Source of the DNA: Ephydatia muelleri
Taxonomy: Eukaryota > Porifera > Demospongiae > Spongillida > Spongillidae
DNA length: 64,000 bases
Assembly: GCA_013339895.1 (NCBI GenBank)
Contig: JABACO010000007.1
Span: forward strand, 457,738 to 521,737
Reading direction: 5' to 3'
The position numbers were made by a program, and so were the translations under genes. The notes below the pieces were generated by a model that worked only from the letters and a program-made list of their open reading frames with translations, was not told the origin of the DNA and did no database searches. Position 1 is the stretch's first letter. Every line of letters starts with the position of its first letter. Below are positions 23,856-34,309 of the stretch, in pieces.

Positions 23856-26800
23856 ATGGAGGGGTGCATAGAAACATCCATAGGACAGCCATCTGGAAGT
23901 TGTCCTGAAGGTAAGCTTGCCGACTCCTCAATTATCACACATGGTTATGCTAATTAGCACGTACCAGAAGAGTGGACGAATTTTCTGTAATCCCGAAATC
24001 CCTCGGTGTTTTTTATGAATAAAATATGATTGTTGACATATATACGCGCATTTTTTTCAACAAATAAGAACTGAATATCACATGAAACAAGTGCAGCTAC
24101 ATTGCAGGGTGTGTGGACAACGTTTGACAAAGGTTAAAACAAAAAGTATTGCATATCAGTGCAAGGCAATAGCAGAAAAGCTGCAGACAGCATTTGGTAT
24201 TGACACCAGTGGTGATGATGACCTACACATACATCCAGAAAGCATGTGTAAGTGTTGCAAACTGTCAATGGACAGGGTGATAAGTGCCATGAAGAATAAG
24301 GTACATCACAGGAGTGCTGTTGTTCTGTTCCAGTGGGAGAAGCATTCTAATCAGGAATGCAAGATAAAGGTGTACGTGGGGAACATGTCACTAAAAATGC
24401 ATCTCTACAGATGTGTGAGCACTTTCATGCCAGTGCAAAAGGTGGCAATCCTAAAGGGGCCAGACCAACTACTGGCAGAGGCCGCATCCCAGGTGTAACC
24501 CCTAATATGATAATTGCAAGGATCAATAGCATAGTCCCTCCTCCAATCATCTCACCTGAGCATCCTTTTCCAAGACCACCACTATCAAAAGACAATCTGT
24601 CTGTTTCAGTATTAAACCAACTGGAGTGCCCTTTATGCGTTGACATCCTGGCTCAACCGATACAGCTGCCATGCAGTACACTGGCATGTGCCCAATGTAT
24701 AATACAGTGGGTGGTAACAACAGCCTCAGTGCACTGTCCTTGCTGTTTTTCGCAGCAGCCAATAGTTCTGCCACTCCTTCAGCCAGCTTCACACTTAGTA
24801 CTACTGTTGTTAAAGGATGTTGTGGTACACTGTGTGAGCTGTAGTAGAGACATGAGGGCTGGAGCTTACGAAGAGCATGAGTGTGTGCTGACACTCACAG
24901 CTAGTGAAGAAAGAGCAGCAGCTGGGTTACTGAAGAGGGCCATCTCCACTAGTTCAAAAGAGATCATCAAACTTGGTACAGGGGGAACAGTAAGTGTATT
25001 CAATGTCAACAACACACAATGTTTACCACTTATGCTCTGACCACTCTGTTTAGCCAGTGACATTCATGCGCATTACAAACCCTCACAATTCAACCACAGC
25101 CGTATGTTCAAGAACCCTCAAGTCAAGATGCTCTGAGTTGCAGGCCATTCGAAGGGTTGTTAGTGGTGGACAGCCATCTGTGCTCCTTCAGAATGAAGTG
25201 CTCTCACTAGGAGATGAACAACGGAGGGCCTTGCTAAAGGAAGGCTGGCATCTCTGATGAGATAAAAATTGGACCAGCAGAGGTGCTAGCCATTAAAGTA
25301 GGCCTTGCAATACCCTGGAACAAGATACGAATACTTCGAAGGTATAAAGCATTGCAGTCATACCTTAACTGTCAAATGTGATGTAACTGTCTTCCCAGGT
25401 GGCTGAAAGCATCAAACATTTCCCTGGCATGTGAGGAAAGAATGCGCCATGCTTCTAGGAAGGCAGTTGGAGAAAACCTAAAAGGAGAACTTGCTCCATT
25501 TTCCTTCTCACTACCATCAGGTGGAGAGGAGTTTCGAGGAGCCCCTTTGGTGTTCATTCCTGACTTGATCCTCAAGGTTGTTGAGCTATTGGAGGAGAAT
25601 GACCGGTAATGGTTTATACCAAACATTAATTACCACCACATGACCCTTATATTGTGCACAGCGCTGGCAGGCTGACCTGGCACAATGGTGTTATACCAGC
25701 TAGTGAGATATGGATAAAACTGGGAGGGGACAAAGGAGGCGGAACATTCAAGATGAACTTCCAGATCGTCAATGTTGCATGCTGCTCCCAACTCTGTGAA
25801 CAACACCTGTGTGTTTTGTTGTTTTGAGGCTGATGATAGCTACACCAACTTGCACATAGCCCTTGAGCGATACAAGGAGCAAGTGGAACACCTACAGGGA
25901 ATGACATGGAGGTGAGCATTATTGTACAGTAGGATGCTCAAGTGTGAGAATTGCATAACCTAGGGGGTATACAGTCAAGGTTTTTTTGTGTGGCGATTAC
26001 GAATTCCTATCCACGATGTATGGATTGTCTGGAGCTTGTGGTATGTGGATAGTACACCATCATTAGCTCACAGTGATGTCTCATACACAACAGGATCATA
26101 TCCATGCTTGTATTGCTTAATCCCCAACAAGAATATGGCAACGCCTCTCTCAGCACGTGGCCATGCTCCACCCAGATCCCTACATTCAATCCACACTCAC
26201 CATCAAAAATATCTTGCATCAGGCGGAGTCAGGAAAACAGCCCAACAGTTTTATAATTGTATCTGTGAACCCATCTTTGACATCCCTACTGAACAGGTAC
26301 TCAGTCATGATATGCATGCTAATGTATTTACATTGTACTAAAATAGATCTGCCTACCTGGCCTTCATATCACTATGGGGATTTTTACAAAGCTCTTTGAA
26401 TTGTTTGAAGATTTTTGCCACAGTCTAGACTTGGAGCTAGCCTTCTACCACACTGAAGTGGACCAGTCTAGGTACTCTTTGTACAGCCAAGAGTTGCAAA
26501 GGCTTCACCAGTACAAAGTTGAGCTACAGGAAGCAAAACAATCTGAATCAGTTTTACAGCAGTTGGCCACTTACATGGCTGTGCTCATTGGAGAGTCCAA
26601 TCCACTGACTGCAGATCTACTACACCAATCTGCCAATACATCTAAAATTGTAAAGCAACTGGTAAGAAAATGAGAAAATAAAGGATGCATCAGAGTTAAT
26701 ACGCACCCTTAGGAAACCAAGATAGCTGCTAGCACTGCAGTTGTTACAAGGGAGTTTCCTTTAAATGAAGGCCCTTTTGTCAAAGAGCTAGACATGGCTT

Positions 26801-27470
26801 TACAGTCCATTGGTGTTCATCGGCAGCAATACTTTGGTGGCACCTTTGTTGGTAACCATGCACACAAAACTCTTAAGGTAACAGAGGTAATAACACAAGA
26901 TGTGTGCTACTAAGTAACACTCTTCTAGCTCCCTAACATCAACACATTGTGCAGTGCTATTTGCAAATTGGCTGAAAGCAGCCTGCCTCAAAAAACTGAA
27001 ATGGTTGCAACCAGGACTATGATTTTTAAAAATACATTTTCAAAGTTTGCAAAATGCCATTCAATTTATGACCAAAACTTCATAGATGAGGCTCAAGTCC
27101 ATGAACTAGGTAGGTAATATATCTTCTGTATGTTCACTGTTGTCATTACAATGTGTTTTAAACAGAACAATCTGTGCAGGAGTTCATGGAGCTCTTTCGG
27201 ACAAACTTTCCAAAGGGCACAATACCCATTAAGATGCACATGGTTGAGGACCATGCTGTGCAGTGGGCAAGGTCTACTCATGTTGGATTCAGCCTACTTG
27301 GGGAGCAGGGTGCTGAATCTATACATGCTAAGTTTAACAATTTAGCTAGAGCGTATAGTGCCATAAAGGGCAAGGTACATCAGTTAAAATGCATAGTGGC
27401 AGAACACTTAGTTAGCATTGCACCACACAATGTGGCAGCTATACCACCACCAAAAAAAAGGAAGAAGTAA
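23856..27470 (+). pseudogene. RAG1-like transposase with RAG1-type N-terminal Zn/RING region (frameshifted)
   Basis: A possible first exon starts at ATG 23856 (MEGCIETSIGQ) and splices to about 24,095. The N-terminus has VQLHCRVCGQ, then FGIDTSGDDDLHIHPESMC and CKCC, then a W..H..C motif and an intron at 24370-24410. A RING-like Cys cluster follows (LECPLC, LPCSTLACAQC, CPCC) and a Cys2-His-Cys motif (CVSC..HEC). This order matches the N-terminal half of RAG1 and of N-RAG-type transposon proteins known from molluscs. The rest has DDE landmarks: IKLGGDKGGGTFKM, FLCGDYEFLSTMYGLSGA, SYPCLYC, LPGLHITMG and GFSLLGEQGAESIHAKFN, ending in PPPKKRKK. At least two frame breaks are visible: an extra base near 25,240-25,247 and a shift near 25,773-25,780. 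A seven-T run near 25,980 may be a third. It is therefore a decayed copy. The RING His position (C-x-H in RAG1) appears to be Thr. Confidence 0.7.
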
Positions 27471-27590
27471 ATGATGACAGTCAAACCATTATACATATAT
27501 GTCCTTTGAATCATCAATGAACATGAAAAGTCGGAGACAAAAAAATGCTTGCATATATAGTTACTCATACAACAAATCTCACCCGTAAAA

Positions 27591-27812
27591 ATGGCGCTTT
27601 TCCAGAAGCTTGAAAACCACTTCAGAAAATTCGTCCGTCTTGGTCTTGGTAAGAAAGAGGTAGCACTTTCTATGTACCTTAGCGCGAATGTTAAGCTGGA
27701 GCCTAGTCAACTTCCAGAGGGTAGGTATCATATATCAAGCCCACGAGGTCCGTATAAGCAGATCGAAGGTCGATTGTTTTCGAACGCCAAAACTGTCAGT
27801 CGCTGCATGTAG
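27591..27812 (+). CDS. Small hypothetical ORF in the core of the RAG1-like element
   Basis: The ATG at 27591 opens a 73-residue ORF (MALFQKLENHFRKFVRLGLG, later ISSPRGPYKQIEGRLFSNA) about 120 bp downstream of the transposase stop and before the right arm. A donor-like AGAG|GTAGG at 27718 suggests it could be a first exon. I do not recognise it. Confidence 0.3.
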   Translation: MALFQKLENHFRKFVRLGLGKKEVALSMYLSANVKLEPSQLPEGRYHISSPRGPYKQIEGRLFSNAKTVSRCM

Positions 27813-28002
27813 ATCACGTGGTTTATGATGTTTTATAAAGGTTAGAACTACAATATGGATTTTAGGTGTTCATTGTACTTCTTGTACTTTATGTACAGCA
27901 CATTCCAAAGGGCATCGGTTGTCTGGCTCGTTGCTATGGGACTAACGGAACATTTCAAAATTTTGGGGCGTAGGGCCTAATTTCCACAATTTCAATGAGA
28001 GC

Positions 28003-30190
28003 AAACAGCCGTGCCTCTGGAGGCATGGAAAGAGAAGCGAGTAAGTTCTATACTGGCGCCGCGTGAGGATTGATATCGACGATTGAACGGATTCGTAGCT
28101 GTATTTCAGAGTAATTATCACAGGTACAGGTACAGGTACGATTAAAATACTATTTGCAGTTAATCGTTTCATGACCGTTACCCCGGTAGCGCTCTACTCA
28201 GTTTGGTCTATTAAACGCTCCTTCCTTACTTCGCAATCAATGAACAGACTACGGTGAACTGACGAGTGTGTTGGTCACTTAGATTTAGCGATAACATGAA
28301 TTGCTGTGTTTTCTGGCAGTCCAAGTTTCTACTCGGCTCTAAACTAGTTGCGTCAGGTCATTTTGCAAACCCATATACCAAGATTTATGTTCATCTGGTC
28401 CCATGGGTACTAGTAATAGGGGGAGGATGTAAAACTGTTCTTTCAGTGTGTTTCAAAGGTGCATTCTTACTGATGCACAACTCTCGGCGGAGAAAGACTG
28501 GTGACAATATGTTTCTATTGGAGAGAATCTGTGTGTTAATTTAAGGTCAATGTACATGTATCATGTGTGTTTGCACTTACTCTCAGATGATATATCCATT
28601 CTTATAGGGTGTAGTATAGATGCACACCTCCAAGGTGATTGGAGACCATGCATGTATTCTCATAGGTCAGTGTGCTTGCACTTACCCTCAGATGACATGC
28701 ACCTATATGTATATGCACCTCTCTAAGACAGGGTTTGGCGACTGTGTATTTCTACTGGAGGGAATCAATTTATTTAAGGTCAGTGTGTTTGCACTTACAT
28801 GTACCCTCAGATGACAAAATGTAGGCATGTCTTTTTACCGCAAAAAGACATGCACACAATGACAAGCCAGACAGCTTAAAGGCATGTGAGCATATAACAA
28901 AGAGATGCTGTCCCTACAAGATATGTGATTTTTCGTTAAAACCTACACAAAGACATCCAGCCCATACAACACCACTAAAACAGTAAGTTGTTATTGTAAT
29001 CCTTAACTTCCATGAGCATGGCTTTTATCATATACAGCAACAAGTAGCTATCTTGCTAATGCTATGTGTCTAATACACAGTGACGCTCGAGACTAAAAAG
29101 ACACAGGGCACACAAGCAATATTAACGGATGCCGCCAAGCTTATATTTGTCTGTGAAATTCACTTTTTGGCTGATTTTACAGGTACGAAATTGAGTACAC
29201 TCAATATATCAGCATGTCTCTTATGTTCATTTGACTAGTATCACCCACTCATTCCTCTCTCATCCCATTTCTTTTTCTCCTCACACAGGACCTGGTGTAT
29301 AGAGGAAGTATGCAGTCACACTTAGAGTGTGCCAGGTCGATTTAACCGCTAATTAAGTACCAGGGCCCATGCAGCTTAAAGCTATGTGTCCCTGTATCTC
29401 TTCTCATCTCCCTTCCTTTTCCTACCTCCTCCCCCTCTGCAGAAAATCTCTGGACACACGAGCAGCGTTATTTGTCTGTGAAATTCACTTTTTATCATGT
29501 ACATGATTGAAAAACACTTATGCATCATTCTCTAAACAATAATGGCTGAAGTGTACTAGTTTTATTTTCTTTTTTACAGGTACGAAATTGAGATATATCC
29601 AGTACCCTCATCTCTCTTATGTTCAGTTAACTATTATATATTTTTATTTCTTTAAATCTTTATTTCTACTTTGTTTGCACTACGATTTGATAATATAAAC
29701 AGTGCTGCATGTATAGTTGCCGACCTGCACGCGATCCTTTTCGAACCAAATGGAAACATATACAAATAGTAACAAGACAGACCGAAGAAAAAGGTTAATC
29801 AGTTGTTACAGAAGCTGCATACATGTATATAGTTGGCCCGACCTGTGATCATTGTGGCTTTTGATTTTCGAACCAAATGTGCTGTTACAGACCGAATTGA
29901 AACTGCATACATAGTTGACGACCTACAGCTTTTGCTTTTCGAACCAAATGTTACGTGCATGCAAGGGTTGGAAATACATGCATATATTTCAAACCAGGGA
30001 ATACGGTCCGGGGGGGGACTCAATTCCCTAGGGAATTGAGTCCGGTTAATTGGTTTTGTACAACCAGGGAACTCGGTCCGGGGGACCGTATTCCCTAGGG
30101 AGTTGGGTCCGGGGCGGACCGTATTCCCTAAGGGAATACGGTCCGCCGGACCGAAAATCGGGCCGGACCGTATACCCTATGACACCGGCC
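28003..30190 (-). repeat. Right inverted arm (uninterrupted)
   Basis: Continuous counterpart of the split left arm. At 29,668-29,675 it joins sequences that are separated by 7.4 kb in the left arm. At 28,010-28,030 it joins those separated by the 3.1-kb fold-back element. It therefore preserves both pre-insertion states. Confidence 0.85.
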
Positions 30191-30654
30191 TTTATAAAGC
30201 CGCAGGTCAAATGAATATACGGGATCGTTTCCGCGGAAAGGGACCTCGAAATTTCCAGTACGCGCGCAATATAGAAATGTAGCGTTTGCGTTGAAATGTA
30301 AGGCTAATTAAAAATTCAGCTCCTTACAACTCCATGACAGACACTCCGATTCTCAGTGCGTAAGAAGTAATGTGTAGAGGACTTCTAGAATATCAAAAAA
30401 GCTGAAATCTTGAAAACACATGCGTTAGGTCCCTTTTCGCGAAAACGATCCCATAATCCTTATACTGATAAAGTTATAACCGCAACACTACATGTCGTAG
30501 GAAAGTATTTAGACTATACGGTACTGTGTACTCTTGTTATTCAACCATTCATCCCTTCATATGCTTGTAGCAGCTGCCAAATATTTGCGATATCCTATAG
30601 ATCTATAAATAAACGCAAACAAATGAACGGGGTATTCCACGTATACGGAACTAG
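30191..30654. other. No recognised gene
   Basis: Flank of the composite element. Only short ORFs without recognisable similarity. Confidence 0.4.
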
Positions 30655-31151
30655 CGCACTGTTAAAAAAAGGGTGTTGCCACAACACACTTAGGGGTGTT
30701 CGTACGCCTGTTTAGGAATAACACCCCATGGAGTGTAGTGGTAACCGCTCGGGAGTGTTACAGCCAACACCCCTGAAGTGTAGCCAGTACACTCTATAGG
30801 GTGTTGACAAAGGCATCAATAGTTCGTGCATGCACCGTAATCTTACGATACAACATAAATTGATATCAATAAACTATACAACAACAGTTGATGATTTTAA
30901 TAAAAAGTTGACAATAAATACAAACATACATGTACAACAAAACTATAAACATGACTTTAGGGCCTATACGACGATCGAGTAGTCCTGGAGTGTTTCTCTG
31001 CATGCTTCGGACACTAAACAAATGAAGGAAACACATGCATATATATAACGGTCAGATTCCAATATGAGACATGTCTAACCTTTTAAATTGAATCTTGGGT
31101 GCAGCCATCAGTCCGACGATGGTCATGTTCGCTAAGCAGATCGGTGACAAT

Positions 31152-31499
31152 GGGCTATTCCATCATTTAATTATACACCCCTACAGATGACAATAAATGG
31201 TGTCCAGGGGGGTATAGGGAATATGTCACGGGGGGGGGGGGGGTCATTTAAATCCCTGTCCCGGGGGGATAGAAGGCATAATAGAAGCTTGTCCAGGGAG
31301 GAGTGGAACAACATAGAAGATTGTCCAGGGGGGTGGGGCAAAACAGAAGCTCGTCCAGGGGGCATTTACAAGTCTGTCCCTGGGGGGTACAGGTATAATA
31401 CAAGCTTGTCCAGGGGTGTTTTTATAAATTGTCCCGGGGGTATACGTTTGCAATTATTGTCATCTGTAGGGGTGTACGGTTAAATAATGGAATAGCCCA
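31152..31499. mobile_element. MITE with 45-bp terminal inverted repeats and an internal minisatellite
   Basis: GGGCTATTCCATCATTTAAT...CTACAGATGACAATAA at the left is matched by TTATTGTCATCTGTAG...AATAATGGAATAGCCC at the right. AAT flanks both ends, a possible 3-bp duplication. Between the ends, a degenerate unit of about 33 bp with TTGTCCAGGGGGG is repeated about eight times. Confidence 0.75.
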
Positions 31500-31714
31500 A
31501 TAACAACGTCAATCGTACCGATTGTTATAAGCTTACCTCGAAGGCTTGCTAGAGCCAGCGTGTCATATGACCTTTGTAAGGGCGTTCGCGACAAGGTACT
31601 TACCTGCCTTAAGCAGTGGCTCATTATAGTGGGTAGCGCAGCACACAGTAGTAGCCGAATTTTCCTTAGATAGAGCGTATAAACAGGCATTCCGGTCCGA
31701 TCGCGAACTGCTGT

Positions 31715-31806
31715 TCTCGATGAACTCTCTTCAAAGCGCTCAACTCGTCTTACTCAAATGCATCGCTCAACGCTGGAAGGAAACAAATAGCTTACCAAAA
31801 AGTCGT
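31715..31806 (+). repeat. ~92-bp segment duplicated at 36942-37024
   Basis: CTCTTCAAAGCGCTCAACTC through TAGCTTACCAAAAAGTCGTG is the same in both places. In the second copy the 35-bp minisatellite begins immediately after AAGTCGTG. Confidence 0.85.
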
Positions 31807-32059
31807 GTAACACCGAACTTACCTATTCATAAATAACAAAACGTGTTTCTAAAAGTCACGCATGCGCAATGAAATATATTTTTAGCTTGACCTTACATGT
31901 ATTGTGAATAATCAACATGTCTCACGATGACAAGAAAGGACACAAATAGCTAGGGTACACTGTAGGTATTCAGGATGTCTAAGATATAGAGTTGTCCAAA
32001 TGTGAGGAAAGCTATAAAGGACTTTTGAGTAGTTCCAATTGCACTTCTCTCAGAGTGTA

Positions 32060-32225
32060 TTTGCTGTCCAACAGTATTTCTGTGTATGTGTGAATGTGTG
32101 TGTACATGTATGCATACACATACACACATGAATTATACACATACACACATGTGCATGTGTGTTAATATGTGTGCATTGTGGTGTGTGAATGCGTGTGTAT
32201 GTGCATGTGTGCCATGTGTGTATGC
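32060..32225. repeat. TG/CA-rich alternating tract
   Basis: ATGTGTGTGT, ACACATAC and GCATGTGTGT variants form imperfect inverted repeats (CATACACATACACACATG); possible Z-DNA or cruciform former. Confidence 0.6.
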
Positions 32226-32282
32226 AGGCCTGTAGCCAGGGGGGTTGGTCAATCCCCCTCGTTTGATGCCTGATTGCGAGGG

Positions 32283-32312
32283 GACCCCCCCCCCCCCCCC
32301 CCCCCCCCCCCC
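32283..32312. repeat. Poly(C) run ~27-30 bp
   Basis: An uninterrupted C tract following GAGGGGAC, inside the GCACTGTTAAAA element. Its length is probably polymorphic or sequencing-sensitive. Confidence 0.9.
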
Positions 32313-32649
32313 GTTTAAAATGACCTAACTCCCACTCTTGCTGGGGGTTGCTCCTAACAACCTAACGCAGCCTGCCAACACCCCAAGATGTCAGCTCAAC
32401 ACCCTCGTGTGTTGCCATAACACTCCCTGGGCTGTAACACCCCTCAAACCTAACACCCTCGGGCCTTTTTTTTTAACAGTGCACCAATAATTTGTACATG
32501 TATTTGGCATATTATTTCGTGTACTGACATGCACACATGCACAATTCACCCACTTCTGACTCAATAATCCACCTCATAACAGCACACGTACACACTCTAG
32601 TATACAACGCGGTATGCATGCAATGGCACTAAGAACGGTTCTACATATC

Positions 32650-33942
32650 TCATGCAGGAATATTAATTGTGTGTTCTTTTGTAATGGGCACTTTGTCTAA
32701 GCAGTACTCCAGGATATCGTCATTCTTTGCCAATTCACAGCTGCAGCAGCAGCTGCAGGGCTGGCAGCAGCTGTCGGACTCGCTGCAGCTGCAGCAGGAC
32801 TTGAGGCAGGTGCAGCAGGACTTGAGGCAGGTGCAGCTGCAGCGAGACTTGAGGTAGGTGTAGCAGAACTTGAGGCAGGTGCAGCTGCAGCTGCTGCTGC
32901 AGGACTTGCAGCAGCAGCTGCAGGACTGGCGGATGCAGCATCTGTTGAGATCTGGCCTCACACAAATATCAACAAGTCCAAAGGAGGCTGCAAGGAACAC
33001 ACAGATTGACATGATGCCGTAGAATATAAGGAATACATCGTTGAGAGCGATGGAACTGTAGAAACATTGTACCGTGTCCAGGTCCGTCCAGTAGTCGATG
33101 TTCCCCTGTCCCTTGATGGGACAAAGGAAAGTCTTGTTTATCGATATCGATAGTTTGCTGGATTTGTCAAATTCGTAATCGAACGAAAGCGTGACAGCAA
33201 CTACGGCCACCCCAGCCTGAAGGAAGTTTTTTATGCCGTAGCATATTAATAGACAGATGGGCCGCCCTCTGCTGCTGGGGGCCCTCTGCTCCATCACCGT
33301 GTGTTGAACCGATTCAACGACAACTGAAGCATTAGTACCACTGCGTTCCTCTTCAGGCAATGCGGCACCCACTTCCTTAATGTCTGCTGCACTGCCCCCA
33401 TTGAATGCAGTTTGTTCCATCACCGTGTGTTGAACCGATTCAACGACAACTGAAGGATTAGTACCACTGCGTTCCTCTTCAGGCAATGCGGCACCCACTT
33501 CCTTAATGTCTGCTGCACTGCCCCCATTGATTGCAGTTTGTTCCCTCACCATGCGTTGAACTGAAGCATTAGCATCACTGCGTACCTCTGCGTCTTTACC
33601 TGTCGCTTTGACGAATCTGTTCGCGTAAAGTACCGTGGAGTACCAAGCATAGTGGAGCAGCACCGTTGTCAACCCATGAATAAATATGCTTATTGGTACC
33701 AAATACGTCCCTCGTGGTACGTATTCGGCACAGTATGCGTCAATGTACGATTGCTGTCCCGAAGCGACGCTGTTGCTTTCAATGAAGCACTGCACGGTAC
33801 CGTTCCCATATGGTAGCAAGCGGATGAAGGAGTCGATTACGATGAAGGAAAGATTGAGAAGCGAAAGGAAGAGGACAACTTTATCTGCGAAAAACTGTAC
33901 GACTTTGCGCTCTGCCAAAAAGATACCAAAGTCAGGCTTCAT
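32650..33942 (-). CDS. Four-transmembrane channel-like protein (innexin/pannexin/LRRC8-like topology) with Cys-rich tail
   Basis: A single-exon ORF of 430 residues. Hydrophobic segments lie at about residues 22-43, 80-105, 229-253 and 297-322. The loop between 1 and 2 has Cys52 and Cys71 and an NGT sequon; the loop between 3 and 4 has Cys274 and Cys293 and an NKT sequon. Two cysteines in each of two extracellular loops, with a long cytosolic middle loop, is the plan of innexin/pannexin large-pore channels. YLVPISIFIHG...HYAW at the second segment recalls their TM2. The middle loop contains a 42-residue unit repeated twice (GGSAADIKEVGAALPEEERS), and residues 335-410 are extremely Cys-rich (CSCCCKSC). 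I see no clear family signature, so channel function is inference. A TATA-like motif lies upstream. Confidence 0.6.
   Translation of the reverse strand: MKPDFGIFLAERKVVQFFADKVVLFLSLLNLSFIVIDSFIRLLPYGNGTVQCFIESNSVASGQQSYIDAYCAEYVPRGTYLVPISIFIHGLTTVLLHYAWYSTVLYANRFVKATGKDAEVRSDANASVQRMVREQTAINGGSAADIKEVGAALPEEERSGTNPSVVVESVQHTVMEQTAFNGGSAADIKEVGAALPEEERSGTNASVVVESVQHTVMEQRAPSSRGRPICLLICYGIKNFLQAGVAVVAVTLSFDYEFDKSSKLSISINKTFLCPIKGQGNIDYWTDLDTVQCFYSSIALNDVFLIFYGIMSICVFLAASFGLVDICVRPDLNRCCIRQSCSCCCKSCSSSCSCTCLKFCYTYLKSRCSCTCLKSCCTCLKSCCSCSESDSCCQPCSCCCSCELAKNDDILEYCLDKVPITKEHTINIPA
32735..32935 (-). repeat. CAGCTGCAG/CAGCAGG-rich repeat encoding the Cys-rich tail
   Basis: Repeats of GACTTGAGGCAGGTGCAGC (plus strand) encode the C-terminal cysteine clusters on the minus strand. 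Confidence 0.8.
33293..33545 (-). repeat. 126-bp in-frame tandem duplication in the four-TM gene
   Basis: Two near-identical 126-bp units (42 codons) encode the repeated GGSAADIKEV segment. The few differences (Ala/Pro, Phe/Ile) indicate a recent duplication. Confidence 0.85.
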
Positions 33943-33984
33943 GCTGTCTTCACTGCAGCAGTCTATTTGAATCGTCGCAAATAG

Positions 33985-33998
33985 ATTCTATATATATG
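33985..33998 (-). promoter_or_regulatory. TATA-like element upstream of the four-TM gene
   Basis: On the minus strand GCATATATATAGAATC lies about 45-55 bp before the ATG at 33942. This is close for a TATA box plus leader but plausible. Confidence 0.4.
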
Positions 33999-34189
33999 CT
34001 TCCGCATATTACACAGCCATACAATAGAGGGAGGAAGGCCGTAGTATAGTAATGTCACCGCGGCGCGCACCGCCGCAAAACCGTTGGTACGTGGTTTTGA
34101 TAAAGCATGGAGTCAGCACAGCAGTGACGGATCGCCCCTTGTTACAAGCGCAAGGGCGAATTGTGTTGCAGAGGCGGCCTTAATAAGGG

Positions 34190-34294
34190 GGGGGGGCGGA
34201 AAGAATATTCATCCATTTTCACCGTACATGGAAAAGCTGTCACTCAATAACCATGTATAGTGAAAATGGATGAATATCGTGACTTTCCGCCCCT
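34190..34294. repeat. Fold-back inverted repeat (MITE-like), arms ~42 bp
   Basis: GGGGCGGAAAGAATATTCAT...CCATTTTCACCGTACATGG is matched by CCATGTATAGTGAAAATGG...GACTTTCCGCCCC. A loop of about 20 bp separates the arms. Confidence 0.75.
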
Positions 34295-34309
34295 CTATTA
34301 TGGTGTTCC

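Larger units (their letters stand above)
10905..30190. mobile_element. Composite DNA transposon with ~2.1-kb terminal inverted arms carrying a RAG1-like transposase
   Basis: The left end (10905, GGCCGGTGCCATAGGGTATA) and right end (30190, reverse complement GGCCGGTGTCATAGGGTATA) match, and the match continues inward for over 2 kb. The left arm (10905-11422 plus 18840-20455) pairs with 28003-30190. Without the two nested insertions (11426-18832 and 20456-23601) the element would be about 8.7 kb, with a unique core at about 23,610-28,000 holding the transposase. The arms begin with short palindromes (GGGAATACGGTCC, CTCAATTCCCTAGGGAATTG). No clear target-site duplication was found. A partial third copy of the terminus lies at 21838-21985. 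The unit is inferred from symmetry; it could also be two copies of a long repeat placed head to head. Confidence 0.7.
30655..32482. mobile_element. Non-autonomous element with GCACTGTTAAAAAAA terminal inverted repeats
   Basis: The left end GCACTGTTAAAAAAAGGGTG (30655) and right end CCTTTTTTTTTAACAGTGC (to 32482) are inverted repeats. Both subterminal regions are packed with GTGTT/AACAC motifs. A shortened relative lies at 36676-36869. No transposase ORF is present, and the interior holds a nested MITE (31152-31499). Target-site duplication is not evident. Confidence 0.65.

Noticed and set aside
23620-28000. RAG2-like (kelch/PHD) partner gene in the core
   Set aside because: No repeated kelch motifs or PHD-type Cys pattern is visible; the only other ORF, at 27,591, is 73 codons and unlike RAG2.
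10905-30190. Canonical Transib/ProtoRAG element with RSS-like CAC ends
   Set aside because: No CACWRTG heptamer at either end and no clear 5-bp duplication was seen, so only RAG1-like protein similarity is claimed.
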